Shown here: one piece after another, positions 45,881-56,870 of the stretch
Position numbering within the stretch: position 1 is the stretch's first letter
Layout of the letters: every line of letters begins with the position of its first letter
From: Centroberyx gerrardi
Taxonomy: Eukaryota > Chordata > Actinopteri > Beryciformes > Berycidae
Length of the DNA stretch: 64,000 nt
NCBI RefSeq assembly: GCF_048128805.1
Contig: NC_136019.1
Location: 17,691,381-17,755,380, forward strand
Reading direction: 5' to 3'
Position numbers and translations under genes: made by a program
Notes under the pieces: generated by a model
What the model was told of the DNA's origin: nothing
Databases searched by the model: none
Seen by the model: the letters and a program-made list of their open reading frames with translations, nothing else

Positions 45881-48055
45881 AGAATGAAAAACTCAGTGGT
45901 ATTCCCTTAAAGCTGTACATGCCAGCACTCAATGGTCTTTCTTCTGGCAGTCTTGCAGTAGCAGTCTGATGGCTACTTGGATGGCACAAAGTCATTATTA
46001 GCTTTCAATTTCAGTGATAGAAAATAATTAAATATTCTTGTTTTTATGTTGGATACAATTACAATATCAATTCGCTTGAGCTTTGAAATTATTTTCAGTA
46101 CTATTACTCAGCATGTTTCTAACTCACATGTTATTAATTAAAGAGAGAAGGAAGGATGTGTATGTGTTTCTATCTCCTGAAAATAATTATTGTTTCTGAA
46201 ACCTGGCTACTTTATCTACATACGACATGTTTCTCAACCACATAACATCTTCAGTAAACCACACAACACTACACCAGTACTGTATACGCACCATGTACCA
46301 CAACATGTATAGTGCTGAATCATCTCTCCTGTGGTGTATAAGACATAACATCAGATCACAGTGTTGTTCTTGTCAAGCCAGCAGATCCATGGTAGTTTGA
46401 AACAAGCTTGTGCTGAGCATGTTCCCCCTGTTGGCTTTCACAGGGAACTGTCAATTCAGCAGAATAAAACGGTAAAGGTCCAATATTATTCACTTACCAT
46501 GACTGTGTATGTTCTTCATGATGATTTGAAAATAGAAATAGTCTAGTTCAAAAGGTATTACTGAATGAATTTGTCCTCGCAGGCACACAAAACCACAATA
46601 CTGGACCCTGATTATTATTATTATTATCATTATGATTGGTCAATAGCAGCAGCTCCTCTAATTCAAATGAGGTAAACCTGCTGAGTGGAGGCGTTCCAGT
46701 GCAAACTGGCCTGATTGGAAGGAGTAATTCTTTATTGAGGGGAGCCAATCAGAACCAAGTCCAGTTGTGATGCGTTTACTGGAGCTTGTTTGAAAATGTT
46801 TCCATACTTTTGCCTTTTGATTTCAAAGGCCTCCAGCAGCCTTTGGTGTCATCTCTCCATAGATGCTCTCAGAGTAAACTAGTCTCAACTCAAATGCCAC
46901 CTGGTGGAGTATGGAGGCAATGCATTAAATATTAACCCCCTTCTCCACCTCAGCTGTGACATGGAGATTCTTTAGGGGACAAGCTAAAATGTAGGCTGGT
47001 GAGTGATAAAGGCTGGGGCATTTCAGACCAGATTAGAAAGGAGATATTTCTTGAATCAACGTAACGATTGTAACAAGTCTGGTATTTCATCCTTCCTGAG
47101 GCAGTGCACAACACTGAATATCTTCCGTCTCCCGCACACGCAGGTCGAGACTTTATACCAACAAAGTCACTTGTGACCCAGGATGACGTATGCTGACAGA
47201 GAGCATAACTGCCACCATCATCCGGAAAAATAGCTCCTTTTCATCTTCTCACATGTTAAAGTTCAAGTTCATTTTAAGTGCTTTATGGTCTTTGCCCCTC
47301 TTGTTTTGGCCTTGAGCATCTGAGGGAAGGCCTTTGAAGGGACCTTTGCATGAATTGCAGCCTCATGCCTCGAGCATTAAAGGCCACTAGGCTAGCCAAA
47401 GTGGAACTCCTGCTCAGAGGTGACATCCCCTTGTCCTTAATCTCAGCCTACCCCTTGCAAGCGTCATGCTGTGATACCCCCCCCCCAAGACAGCCCTTCA
47501 CCTGTCTTAAAATTCCTACAGTGAAAAGGTAAGCCTCTAATGTCATATATTTAAACAAATTTTAGACAAGTAGGTTATAGTTCAAAGTCTTCATAGGTTC
47601 CCCTACACCTAACATTAAGATTAACATGTATTGTAAAGCTTTATTTGGTGTAGGTTCAAGTAGGCCTCTGTCTCATGTCTGTTGAAAATAAGCTAGCAAA
47701 TTTTACAGTTACCAACAGCAATCAATGTTTAAATCTTTTCATATACTTCATCAGTTGTAGTTGCCCTAAATAGGTTTTTACCCAATTGTTTTGTCGATGG
47801 AAGCACTTTGGGTTGCCTTCTAGCCTCATCTCCTAGCCTCAATGGTAGAAAGCCTAAAGTGTATTAACCATAATTAATTCAGGACCTATTTTGAGAATTT
47901 CTAAAGTAGGAAAATTAAAGATATTCATAAGAAATGAGACTGTTACTAAGAAAATATTGAGGAATTGCACTTAAGAGCCTTCTTAAGAACTTCCTAAATT
48001 TTCCTCTTATGTCATTTCTTAAGATCTATCTTAAGAACACATTGGTGAATCTGGC
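45881..48055. other. Intergenic region with a segment shared with the right flank of the array
   Basis: No gene recognised. 46,820-47,085 matches 53,455-53,725 just left of the original rbm14b terminal exon. An ATT microsatellite lies near 46,612-46,630. 47,860-48,055 looks like the end of a DNA transposon (CTTAAGA words and the end TTGGTGAATCTGGCCCCAG). Confidence 0.5.
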
Positions 48056-48480
48056 CCCAGGCCCTGAGGTTGGAAGCCAGGTGGTCTCGACCCCAAAGTT
48101 GAGTTACTAATGACCTCATTTCTAAGGTTATGACATAGTGGCAGGCATGGGCCATATCAGCAACTTCCTCTCTCACCTCATGCTTGCTCCCTCAGCCTCC
48201 CTGCACTAGTCTGATGTCAGCAATGCTTCATTGCAGGCTTTTGCCTCATGTCAAGAGAGCTTGAACAGGTGATGTCTGCTCTTGTTCAGACTCACAGTGG
48301 ACCCTGTCAAGTTGTTCCGCCTGGCCACTGAGCAGGCGGTGCTCAAGCATACCGTTCAGGCAAACCACACTAGACAGCAGTTTTCAGGCCTTTGCAGGCA
48401 CCTTTCTGCCATTGGTTCCCCTCAGTCCTCCCTTGTGGAAGCAACCTAGGGTGCCAAAGACCACCTCCTAAAGCCTATAG
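48056..48480 (+). mobile_element. DIRS-type relic (unit 9)
   Basis: Matches parts of 41,720-42,300. A broken fossil, shortened relative to unit 8. Confidence 0.55.
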
Positions 48481-48483
48481 GCG

Positions 48484-48665
48484 AGCAATCGGACGATGCG
48501 TCGGATAGTTAAAACCTGAAAAGGCAAATCAAAAAAGTCAACTGTCTGCAACTGTAGATACAAGGCATGTTGTTCCATCTTAACCGTCTACATGTTGACA
48601 ATTATCTTGAGTTCTGTAGCCTGTGTCTAGTTCTTCAGTCATAGAGAGACCAGACTCAGATATAA
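48484..48665 (-). pseudogene. Partial copy of the rbm14b-like terminal exon boundary (unit 9)
   Basis: Only the acceptor (minus strand CTTTTCAG/G, exon side at 48515), a few exon bases and the adjoining intron part are kept. Confidence 0.65.
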
Positions 48666-48907
48666 ATGTTATGAGCAGTTCTGAACTGTCCAATGAGGTC
48701 ATTTTTAAAACAGATCAACAAAAGTTAGGGCTGTCTTTCCTGTTGGCTTTTTAGCAGCTTTGATGTATTTTCTGTACATTTCCAGACATTTGTTGAAACA
48801 TGAGCTAGGATTCTCAAATGGGCTTAAGAATGACTTTGTCTCGTACTATATGATATGATCTCGCAGTCTCACTTCTTTTTCCAAAGCCATTTATGTGGCC
48901 ACTGTGA

Positions 48908-49012
48908 GCAAACAAATAAACAACATAAAACGCCCCGCCTCTTTCCATTGAAGCCCCCTCACTGGAGCTCAGTTATATTAAGTACAATTGAAGCGATACA
49001 GTCATATGCAAA
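48908..49012 (+). promoter_or_regulatory. Core promoter region of receptor gene 9
   Basis: Conserved block with ATAAAAC, CCCCGCC and ATATTAAG, more diverged near the ATG than in the other copies. Confidence 0.5.
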
Positions 49013-50585
49013 ATGATGAGCTGTGCATTGATAACAGCTTTACTTCTCTGCAACGTGAGTAAGTACTGATATTCAATTATTCTCAACACTAACTACATCA
49101 CTAACTTCTCATCAATACAGTAACACACCAGAATTTAAGCTTAGAACTAATTAATAACTTATCAACCTAGGATTAAATCACTTGTTCTCTCTGGTGTTTG
49201 TTTCAGGCTGGATCCCTGTCTCGGTTTCTGAATCTCAGACTGTGGAGGTCCAGCCTGGTGAAGAAGTCACGTTGATGTGCACCAAAATTTCAAATTATTC
49301 CATTTACTCAGTCTGGTTCAGACTGGTCACCAGATCCAAGCCCTGCTGCATCTCCTCTCTGTACGGCTCTGATGAAACTGCTTCGTACTGTGATGGTTTT
49401 CAAAATGGCAAATTTGAAATGAGATCCAGTGTCTCCACTGTCTTTCTCAAAATCAAGCAAGTGGATTTATCTGACTCTGGACTTTATTTCTGTGGGTTTT
49501 TCATAAAAGGAGACACAGTCATTGTCAATGCAACTTATTTAAAGGTTCAAGGTAAGATCATCATTAAGTCTTGTCTGTCTTTTAGCTCCCTTTCATGACT
49601 GTTATGTCTTTCTCATAATACTTACATCTCAAATTTATTCTCACAGTAGCCTCAAAACAACATATACAAAAAAGAAACTTAAATGTGGAATATTGAATCA
49701 TTGTCAAAATAGGATGATGCTGAAATACAGTCAAAATAAAATCAAGATGAAGTTTTATCGTCATCTTTTTTTAAAGATAATGGCGAATTTGATGACGAAG
49801 GGGATGACAAGTCTAAAAGTAAGATTCTCACTCCCTGTCATAAAGATTTATTTCATTGTGCAGGTTGATATTTGTCAATTGTTTGAAGTTAAAACAGCTT
49901 ATCTAAAGTTAATTTTGTCCATTTTCAGGTCTAAAAGTACTAGAGGAGAGTTGAGTGTGTCTAATTTAATAATCCTTAGTTCTTGTAGAAAAGCCTGATG
50001 GAATAACAAGCCTGGCTTGTGTTTTCCTGGGTGGTGTGACTGTTCTCCTCATTATGATCATCATCGGTCTGGTTCTCAAAATCAGGCAACTTCAGACAGG
50101 TACTTTCTAAAATCTATCTGTTATATTTTGTTGCATATTCTTTTGTAAATTTTGCCAATATGATGGACAATTCAAAAAGTTCCTGCTGCACCAAATGCAT
50201 TGACAACAGCAATGTTCATGGACAATGATAATTAACTGACTGGACTGATTCTCTCTGTTATTTAGCTGCTAAAGATGAACTACAGCCAGAAAAAGTGCAA
50301 AGAAGTGAGGTCAATCCAATTTTAAGATTTATTTTTAAATGTTCTATGGTTTAAAAGGTGCTGGAATCATTTCAAGTCATGATTATGCGGCTAAAGATGT
50401 TTGTTTCTCTGACAAACTCAGCTATGTGAGATGTGTGTGATTGTGTGTACTCTTATTTACAGAATCTGGACTCAGATGAGCTGAAGTACGCAGCGCTGAG
50501 TTTCCATCCAAAACCAAAGAGAAGCAGGAGGCCCGCATCAGAGAAAGAGGTGGAACCTAATGTTGTGTATGCTGCCACCAGATAG
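49013..50585 (+). CDS. Receptor gene 9: most diverged single-V-domain receptor with ITIM
   Basis: Exons 49013-49058, 49207-49551, 49777-49818, 49989-50099, 50266-50309, 50463-50585; 711 nt, 236 aa. The signal peptide is MMSCALITALLLCNVS. The Ig domain has MCTKISNYS, losing one N-glycosylation site, and RSSVSTVF. The stalk is DNGEFDDEGDDKSK without cysteine. The membrane helix is more diverged (CVFLGGVTVLLIMIIIG). The linker exon is three codons longer (ELQPEKVQRSE). The ITIM LKYAAL and NVVYAATR are kept. AATAAA is at 50678-50683. As the copy next to rbm14b it may be closest to the ancestral gene. Intact as read. Confidence 0.88.
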
Positions 50586-50854
50586 GACCATGAAGACACT
50601 GGAAATGCAACTCAGTGTGGAACTGATGCTATTGTATTGTTGTCACATTTTTGCTTGTGTGTTCTCTTTATCATTGGAATAAACAGTCAAATTTTGTCAT
50701 AAAGATCAAATGTTCATGCAAGATTTACATCCTCTTGCTAGTGATTTTCTTCATTTCATTTCGTTTCTTCATCTTTCTATCTCTCACTTTGCCAAAACCA
50801 AATCTTCCTCTTATATTGCCTACGTTAGACCTCAATCAGATAGCAAAAGAATAT

Positions 50855-51850
50855 GATTGATGTGTGACAGAGGAGGGGCCAGTATCGCTGTCCAAATTCC
50901 CTTATAGAGAGAGTTAGATGGGCGTCTGCAGCAGGGGAGGAGCAAGTTAGGTAGACATCACTTCTTTGACAGGAAGAGACAGCACAGTGTGGCAAGAGAT
51001 CAACTGAGGTGAAAACCATGAGGCCTGTCATGTCAAAGCTTTGTAACGGGTCAAAGGAAGCAGTGAATACTGACGTACTTGCTTCTGTTATGTAAAGAAA
51101 ATATAATTGGCCTCTACATTTGTGTAGACGTTTGTGTGTAAATGGTATTCTTTAGCATTTCTATATTTTATTGGATATTTTAACTTCTGATATATCCTTA
51201 TGTGTCCTTGGTCTATACTGGTAAGTCAAATGCGTGAATGAAAAATCCAACAATACAGCAACGTTTCAGTTTTCTACCCTGGGTGTGTTTGGATGCACAT
51301 GTGGACATGCAACAAGTCTTTATGCCCCCTGTCATTTTCCACTGCAAGGACAAACAGCACTGAGCCAACAAGGTGTCAACCACAGGAAGACTGGCCTTCA
51401 GCTCTCTGCATGGCAACCACACACAACAAAGGCCTCGCTGTTTCCACAGAAGAACAATGACATTACTTGATACAAATATAATTCATTCAATTACTTGATA
51501 CTTGATACAAATATAATTCATTTCTTTACTAATAAGACATGCAGATAATTTCTGTGTTGTATTTGTAGAGATGCAATCAGTTAGAATCATGGCAACTATG
51601 TATCCATCTCTTTTCAAACAATGTTGTTCCATTCATCTCAGACCAAACCAAACACTTCACACAGGTTCACTTCACTCTCATCTTCCGCTTTCAAATTTGC
51701 AGAAAAGATGTCTGACGCAACCCAACACTTCTATAAGATATAAGATATTAGAGGTTTACCTTGTGAAAATGAGATGTCATACACAACAGAAAATGACTTC
51801 ATGACTTCACAATTTTCATGGGATTTGGGTATATTTTCTGGTTGAGATGT
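50855..51850. other. Conserved downstream block (after gene 9)
   Basis: Last copy of the block at the right end of the array, with core and donor consensus (near 51,221). A short local duplication of a TTACTTGATAC word with ATACAAATATAATTCATT lies at about 51,463-51,520. Confidence 0.45.
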
Positions 51851-53043
51851 AATTCCACTACTATGATTTCACCAAACAAAAGAAAAATGTTGTTTCCTGT
51901 TCAGCTCCAGGCTGTACATCTTAAAGACATAGAATTAATTCCTATAATAGGGCACCTTTAAGACTTAATGGGCAACACTCAAAAATGATATATTAGTAGA
52001 ATAACAAGTAGATGTTCTTATATCTAATTAAAATGTCCAACTTTTTATATGAGATGATGGAGCTTAAGTCCCATCTTTTTCCAGCCAGTCTGCAGACTGC
52101 TGCTGCCCCCATATGCATCTACATGGTAGATGTTGTCTATTTTAGGGTGAGAAAATGGTTATCAAGATTATCCAATATTATGCTGCAGCACTAGGTGGAA
52201 AAAAATTGCAATTCCACATAAATATCCCTTTATATGAAGTTTTACCCAATGTTAACTGGTCTTTTCACATTTGCTTTCTTGAAATTCAAGTATCTTCGAG
52301 CTGCATTTGCATCACTCCACTACGAGAGGAAAGTTTGCTTCCATGGCTGTTTGGCCTACATTTTGAGACTTATTGGGGAAGCTGCAAATGTGTTAATATT
52401 TGACCACACCAAACTTCAGCCAGCACTGTAATCATAAATATTTATTACAACCAACAATATGCACATTGAAAGACAAACAATTGTCACATTCAGCATTGTA
52501 AAACGATATATTGCCTTTTAAACAATTGGAGAAATCAGTTCAACTCGCTGCTCTGGTAGAAATATCACTCTACATCCAAATAAGTGGGACTCGTGGGTTC
52601 AAGACTGAGAGGAAACTTATTCTAATAGGAAATTACAGTTAATGCTGGTATAGTTCAACCATGTTATTGGAAAACAAACAGGCCTAGATATGATATTATA
52701 TTGCTTTAGTCAATGGGGAGGCCATAATTGTTTCAAATGTTTTATTTATGCAGGTCAGAATTAATATCTACGGGATACAAAGAGTGATCATAAGCAAGCT
52801 AATGTATATATATATATCTATTCCTCACATGCCATCAACACTAAAATTAATTCTCAGAAAAACACATAACATATCCATTTTAGAATGCAAATCTACATGT
52901 CATGCTCTGTACAAGGATTTAATAAAATGCCTTCTGCTGGATCAAGACAGTGTATTTTCTGATGCTTTTCTCAAGTCCGTTCCTTTGGCCCACGATTGCT
53001 GAGATCTTACCTCGTGTCCAGCTCAACCAAAATTTGCAATTTT
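51851..53043. other. Single-copy intergenic region, no gene recognised
   Basis: The sequence is not part of the repeated unit. Open frames such as 52234-52431 have no recognisable domain, and I see no RNA gene. Confidence 0.4.
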
Positions 53044-53342
53044 CAGGGTTCCTACACATTGTCACTTGTCCTTTTCCCAAACCTTAATTTCTTGACTGGA
53101 TTTGAGGATTATGGTTGGTTTTCAATATAACGTATACTGACTAGCTGGACAGTATGGCTGTCGACTTGTCGAGGGCACATCTGTAGGTGAGGATAGTTAT
53201 TCCCCTATACATATTAAATTTTCATTAATTCATACAAAATGATAAATGACAGCAGGTTTAGAACTGTATAAAATGGATCATCTTATAAAATAAATGATAA
53301 AAAATCATTTTTTATACTTTCCCGACCTGTGTAGGAACCCTG
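53044..53342. mobile_element. TIR MITE of about 299 bp
   Basis: Ends CAGGGTTCCTACACA and TGTGTAGGAACCCTG are inverted repeats of a common fish hAT-type MITE. I found no matching 8-bp duplication, so superfamily is by end sequence only. Confidence 0.65.
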
Positions 53343-53454
53343 TATCTTGTAATCTTCAGCCAACAAATTAAAAATGACAATGAGAACATGCATCTGTCAC
53401 CATCAGTTGCTACTTTAACAGTCCTTGATGCCCTGGACTTACCTGTTGATTGCG

Positions 53455-53725
53455 AAGGCCTCCAGCAGCCTTTGGTGTCATCTCTCCACAGGCGCTTTCA
53501 GTGTAAACTAGTCTCAACTCTATGAAATCCCACCTGGTGGAGTATGGAGGGAATTAAATAAATATTAACCCCATCCCGCCTCAGCTGTGGCATGGGGAAT
53601 ATTTAATTTGGCAGTGAAGGGGACCAGCTAAAATGTGGGCTGGTGAGTGATAAAGGTTGGGGCATTTCAGACAAGATTGGAAAGGAGATGTTTCTTGAAT
53701 CAACGTAACGATTGCAACAAGTGCA
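53455..53725. repeat. Segment duplicated at 46,820-47,085
   Basis: Shares CCTCCAGCAGCCTTTGGTGT, CACCTGGTGGAGTATGGAGG and a long tail to TCAACGTAACGATTG with 46,820-47,085, with indels. It is the flank between the receptor and the original rbm14b 3' exon, so its copy in unit 8 shows that the ancestral unit included it. Confidence 0.8.
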
Positions 53726-53884
53726 TTATTCTCCATTTCAAGATGAATAAACGAATTATCATTCAATCTAGAGGCAAGTTGCTTGACTAAGGATCGTGTC
53801 AGAGTATTCGGCTGATTTCAAGAGGAAGTCATAATGGTAACGGTGGGCATGATTTTGAGCACATCTATCAATAACATTAGCATC

Positions 53885-54516
53885 ACTGCACAAGTCAGGT
53901 CTTTATTGAAAACATAGGTCCGACAATGAACAGGTACATATGAACGCACTGCGGTAACTATCCTATTAACAGTTATTTTCCAAGTTTATTACGTTAAGCT
54001 TCTAAGTTGTAGCAGTTTAGATGTTCACAATACCGCCAAACGCAGGTTTTCATGGCCATAATTGGGAAGGCTTAAGATGATGGAACTAACGTGCAGGTTT
54101 GATTTCATACCAAACATTACATGATTCAGTTGAATTAAATCTACAGTCACAAATATCGCCTAAAACTGGTGCTGTAAGGATTCAGCTTCCTATGTCACAC
54201 ACAATATCAGAACACTAATTATTAGAACGTAAAGTTAAAAAGGAACAAAAAACACGCCTAACTCAGACTTTGAGTTGAGTGTTAAAATAACTACAGCACA
54301 ATGACAAAGTAAAACAATTAGGGCAAACCAATACGAGTGTAAAAACTGTCCCAAAATAATAAAAAAAGACGAGGACGTCGGCAATACAGTTCCTCCTGTG
54401 AGCGTTGCAGGGGAACGTAACGCGCTCCGCCAGACAGGGAGGGGATAGTGTCACGTACATCAGGAGACGGCGTGCGGCGACGCAGTCGGACGACGATCCT
54501 GTCGGATAGTTAAAAC
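53885..54516 (-). other. Terminal 3'-UTR exon of the rbm14b-like gene (inferred)
   Basis: On the minus strand the CDS exon runs past its stop and reaches a donor CTCAAG/GTGAGA (exon end at 54930). The next strong acceptor is CTTTTTTCAG/G with exon side at 54516. A poly(A) signal AATAAA on the minus strand lies at 53907-53902. The exon is inferred from splice signals and from its conservation in the array copies. It needs transcript evidence. Confidence 0.6.
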
Positions 54517-54964
54517 CTGAAAAAAGAGCAAATCACACAAGTCAACTGTCTGCAACTGTAGATACAAGGCACGTTGTTCCATCTTAACGGTCTACATTTC
54601 GACTATTATCTCGAGTTCTGTAGCTTGTGATTAGTTCTTCAGTCACAGAGAGATCGGACTGAACAACCTGCCAGTTTGTCCTGGTCTGCTTATCCCACAT
54701 CTATTTCAAACTGATGTTTATTTGAAATTCAAGTTAGTGCACGCATGTGCCTGCCAACGAAATTAGGACTTGTCGAATAGCTAATTTTACGCATGCTTCT
54801 TCAGATCTCGCTTTCCCCACAAGATCTACAGCGTGCGGGACAGGGCACAAGCTGCTTCTGCCTTTGCGGCGGCGCAGGGCAACTTTAGAGACAGACACGA
54901 ACACCAGTCTCTCTCAGACCTAGTCTCACCTTGAGTTCACACGGCGGAGGGGGGGGGGCCTTGC

Positions 54965-56126
54965 TTAATAAGCGTAGCGTGCAGGCGGTGGCGGAGGCAA
55001 CCGTTCCGTGTAGGGGTCCCTGGCGCGAGGAACTCCGTATGCCGGGACCCTGGAAACCGGGGAGAGACGGGAGCGCTCGTAGGAGTAGCCGTTACTGGCG
55101 GGGGCCATCGGCGGAGGCGGCGCTCTCCTGAGGGGGCTACGGTCTCGGGCGTAGTACGAGGACGGAGGAGGGGGGAGGGGCCGACGCTCGTAGGGGTCGA
55201 GCGACGAGGTCATGAGACGTTCTCGGACAACGGCCGAGGGGGGAGGGGGAGGCGGGGCGCCGGCACGTCGGTCCTCATAGGAGGCGAGGCCGTACGGACG
55301 GGCTCGGTACTTCTCGTAGTAATCTACCACTCCGTAGCCGTCCCGCTCGCCCTCATAGGGGCGGTCCGGGTAAACGGCTCGTCTAGGGGGAGGGGGTGGG
55401 AGGGGAGGGGCGGGGTAACCTGGGGGTATGTGGCTGAGGCGGCCTCTCAGGTAGCTAGGCGGGGGAGGCTCGTGTCGCTCCCCTGGGTAGCGCGGGGGCC
55501 AGTAGCCACCCCGGTCTGGGGGAAGAGGCGGGTAGTCCTCCCGCTCCTCATGTCTGGGGCGGCTCTTTGATATCTGGACATGGATGCGTTTGCCTATGAG
55601 AAGCAGACAAAGAAATAAAAGGTTGAAAAATCAGTGTTAGAATTATGCGACACGTATGCATAATCCTAATTTTTCACATTATACATTGGCTGGTTTAACA
55701 TACTGGACATTTCCTACCTTGGAATTCGGCATTGTCCAGTCCCTTGATGGCATCCATGGCCTCGTCAGAGTTGGACATGTGTACAAAGGCAAAGTTCTTG
55801 ACAACGGCACACTCTGAGACTGTGCCATACTCTTCAAACAGAGCGCGGAGCTCGTCATCAGAGCCTTTTTCTACATTAGCCACATGCAGTTTGACCGAGC
55901 CCTGGTTCTTCCCGTGGCTGGCCTCAACGTTGATTGGTGTGCCGTGAAGCTTGTAGAGGTGCAGGCTCTTGATGGCTTTGGTGGCAGCCTTGCGGTCATC
56001 CATGTGGACGAAGGCGAAGTTCTTGATGATGGCGCATTCTGTGACCGTGCCATACTGCGTGAAGAGTGCCTGGATTTCTTCCTGGTCTGCCTCTCGAGGA
56101 AGATTCCCCACAAAAATCTTCACCAT
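54965..56126 (-). CDS. rbm14b: RBM14/RBM4-type RNA-binding protein
   Basis: Two coding exons: 56126-55718 and 55593-54965 (phase 1 intron); 1,038 nt, 345 aa. Residues 1-70 are RRM1 (start VKIFVGNLP as RNP2, NFAFVHM as RNP1) and 77-145 RRM2 ([20 protein letters not shown]). The rest is a low-complexity tail of Pro runs with Tyr and Arg ([17 protein letters not shown], end PPARYAY). The CCHC zinc knuckle that follows RRM2 in RBM4 is absent, so it is closer to RBM14 of fish; the name is from memory of such proteins and the a/b suffix is uncertain. RBM14-type proteins are nuclear and act in splicing, transcription coactivation and paraspeckles. A 5'-UTR intron (56744-56137) and a 3'-UTR intron (54929-54517) are inferred from splice signals. 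Its 3' exon has been copied into the receptor array. Confidence 0.85.
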
Positions 56127-56744
56127 TGTAATAAATCTGTTTTTTGGAGCATTTTGGAGAAAAACGTTAGTAAGGATGTGTAGGGATGTGGAGGGAAAAC
56201 AAGTATCTTCACCTTTGATTGTCTTCCTGATTCATACTGCTTTGCTATCCAGTTTCATATTAAAACTAACAGTGCGCCTAAAACCCTTTGCTCAGACAGG
56301 AAACAGCAACGCATTCAGCAAGGACAGGGCCTTTGTCCTTGCAAACTACGTTAGCTTAGCTGGCATATTTGTTACATGCGTTTCTCAACACATTATCCAG
56401 TTAAATGAACAATTACAAAACATACCAATCCCTTTTTGTTATACTACATTCTGAATTATTATATAAATATAACCAGCCAATACAGAAGACGAGGGAATAC
56501 CAAATCCTGGTTTAGCAACGTAGCTAATGTTAGCTAAGGTAAGCTAGCTAGTCGAGCCATGCAGTCAACAAAGCACCCCAATCCTCACTGCACACAGTCA
56601 GCACTGCTGAGTGGTTAGCTGATAAACAAATCCTCTACTTTTTTTACTAGATATTACATCGATGCACAATGATGTATTTTTCAGATATCTGTAAAATAGC
56701 GTGTAGTTAATCGGCCCAGTAGCAGTGAGTAGAATTTTGGTTAC

Positions 56745-56870
56745 CTTCCCACCGGTCGCCGCAGGAAAGAATACAGGCGAAGCGAGAGATGTCACTGCTT
56801 CCTACTTCCGTCTTCGCTTAATTCACGCCGGGCAGACTGAACCGCTTTTTAAATGACAGTGTTTCTCATT
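56745..56870 (-). promoter_or_regulatory. First non-coding exon and promoter region of the rbm14b-like gene
   Basis: On the minus strand a short GC-rich exon ends GGTGGGAAG/GTAACC (exon end at 56745). An ETS-type site ACTTCCG (plus strand 56804-56810) lies in or just before it, usual for TATA-less housekeeping promoters. The start site is not determined. Confidence 0.5.

Noticed and set aside
4006-50585. Firm naming of the receptors as NITR
   Set aside because: There is a single V domain, no J-like motif and a distinct cysteine pattern; the call would need a database comparison.
54263-54460. Minus-strand frame MYVTLSPPCLAE... (also 20581, 42904) as a gene or alternative C-terminus
   Set aside because: It lies in the inferred 3'-UTR exon after the rbm14b stop and is not kept in frame among the copies.
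54965-56126. Naming the minus-strand gene RBM4
   Set aside because: The CCHC zinc knuckle expected after RRM2 in RBM4 is missing and the tail is Pro/Tyr/Arg rich.
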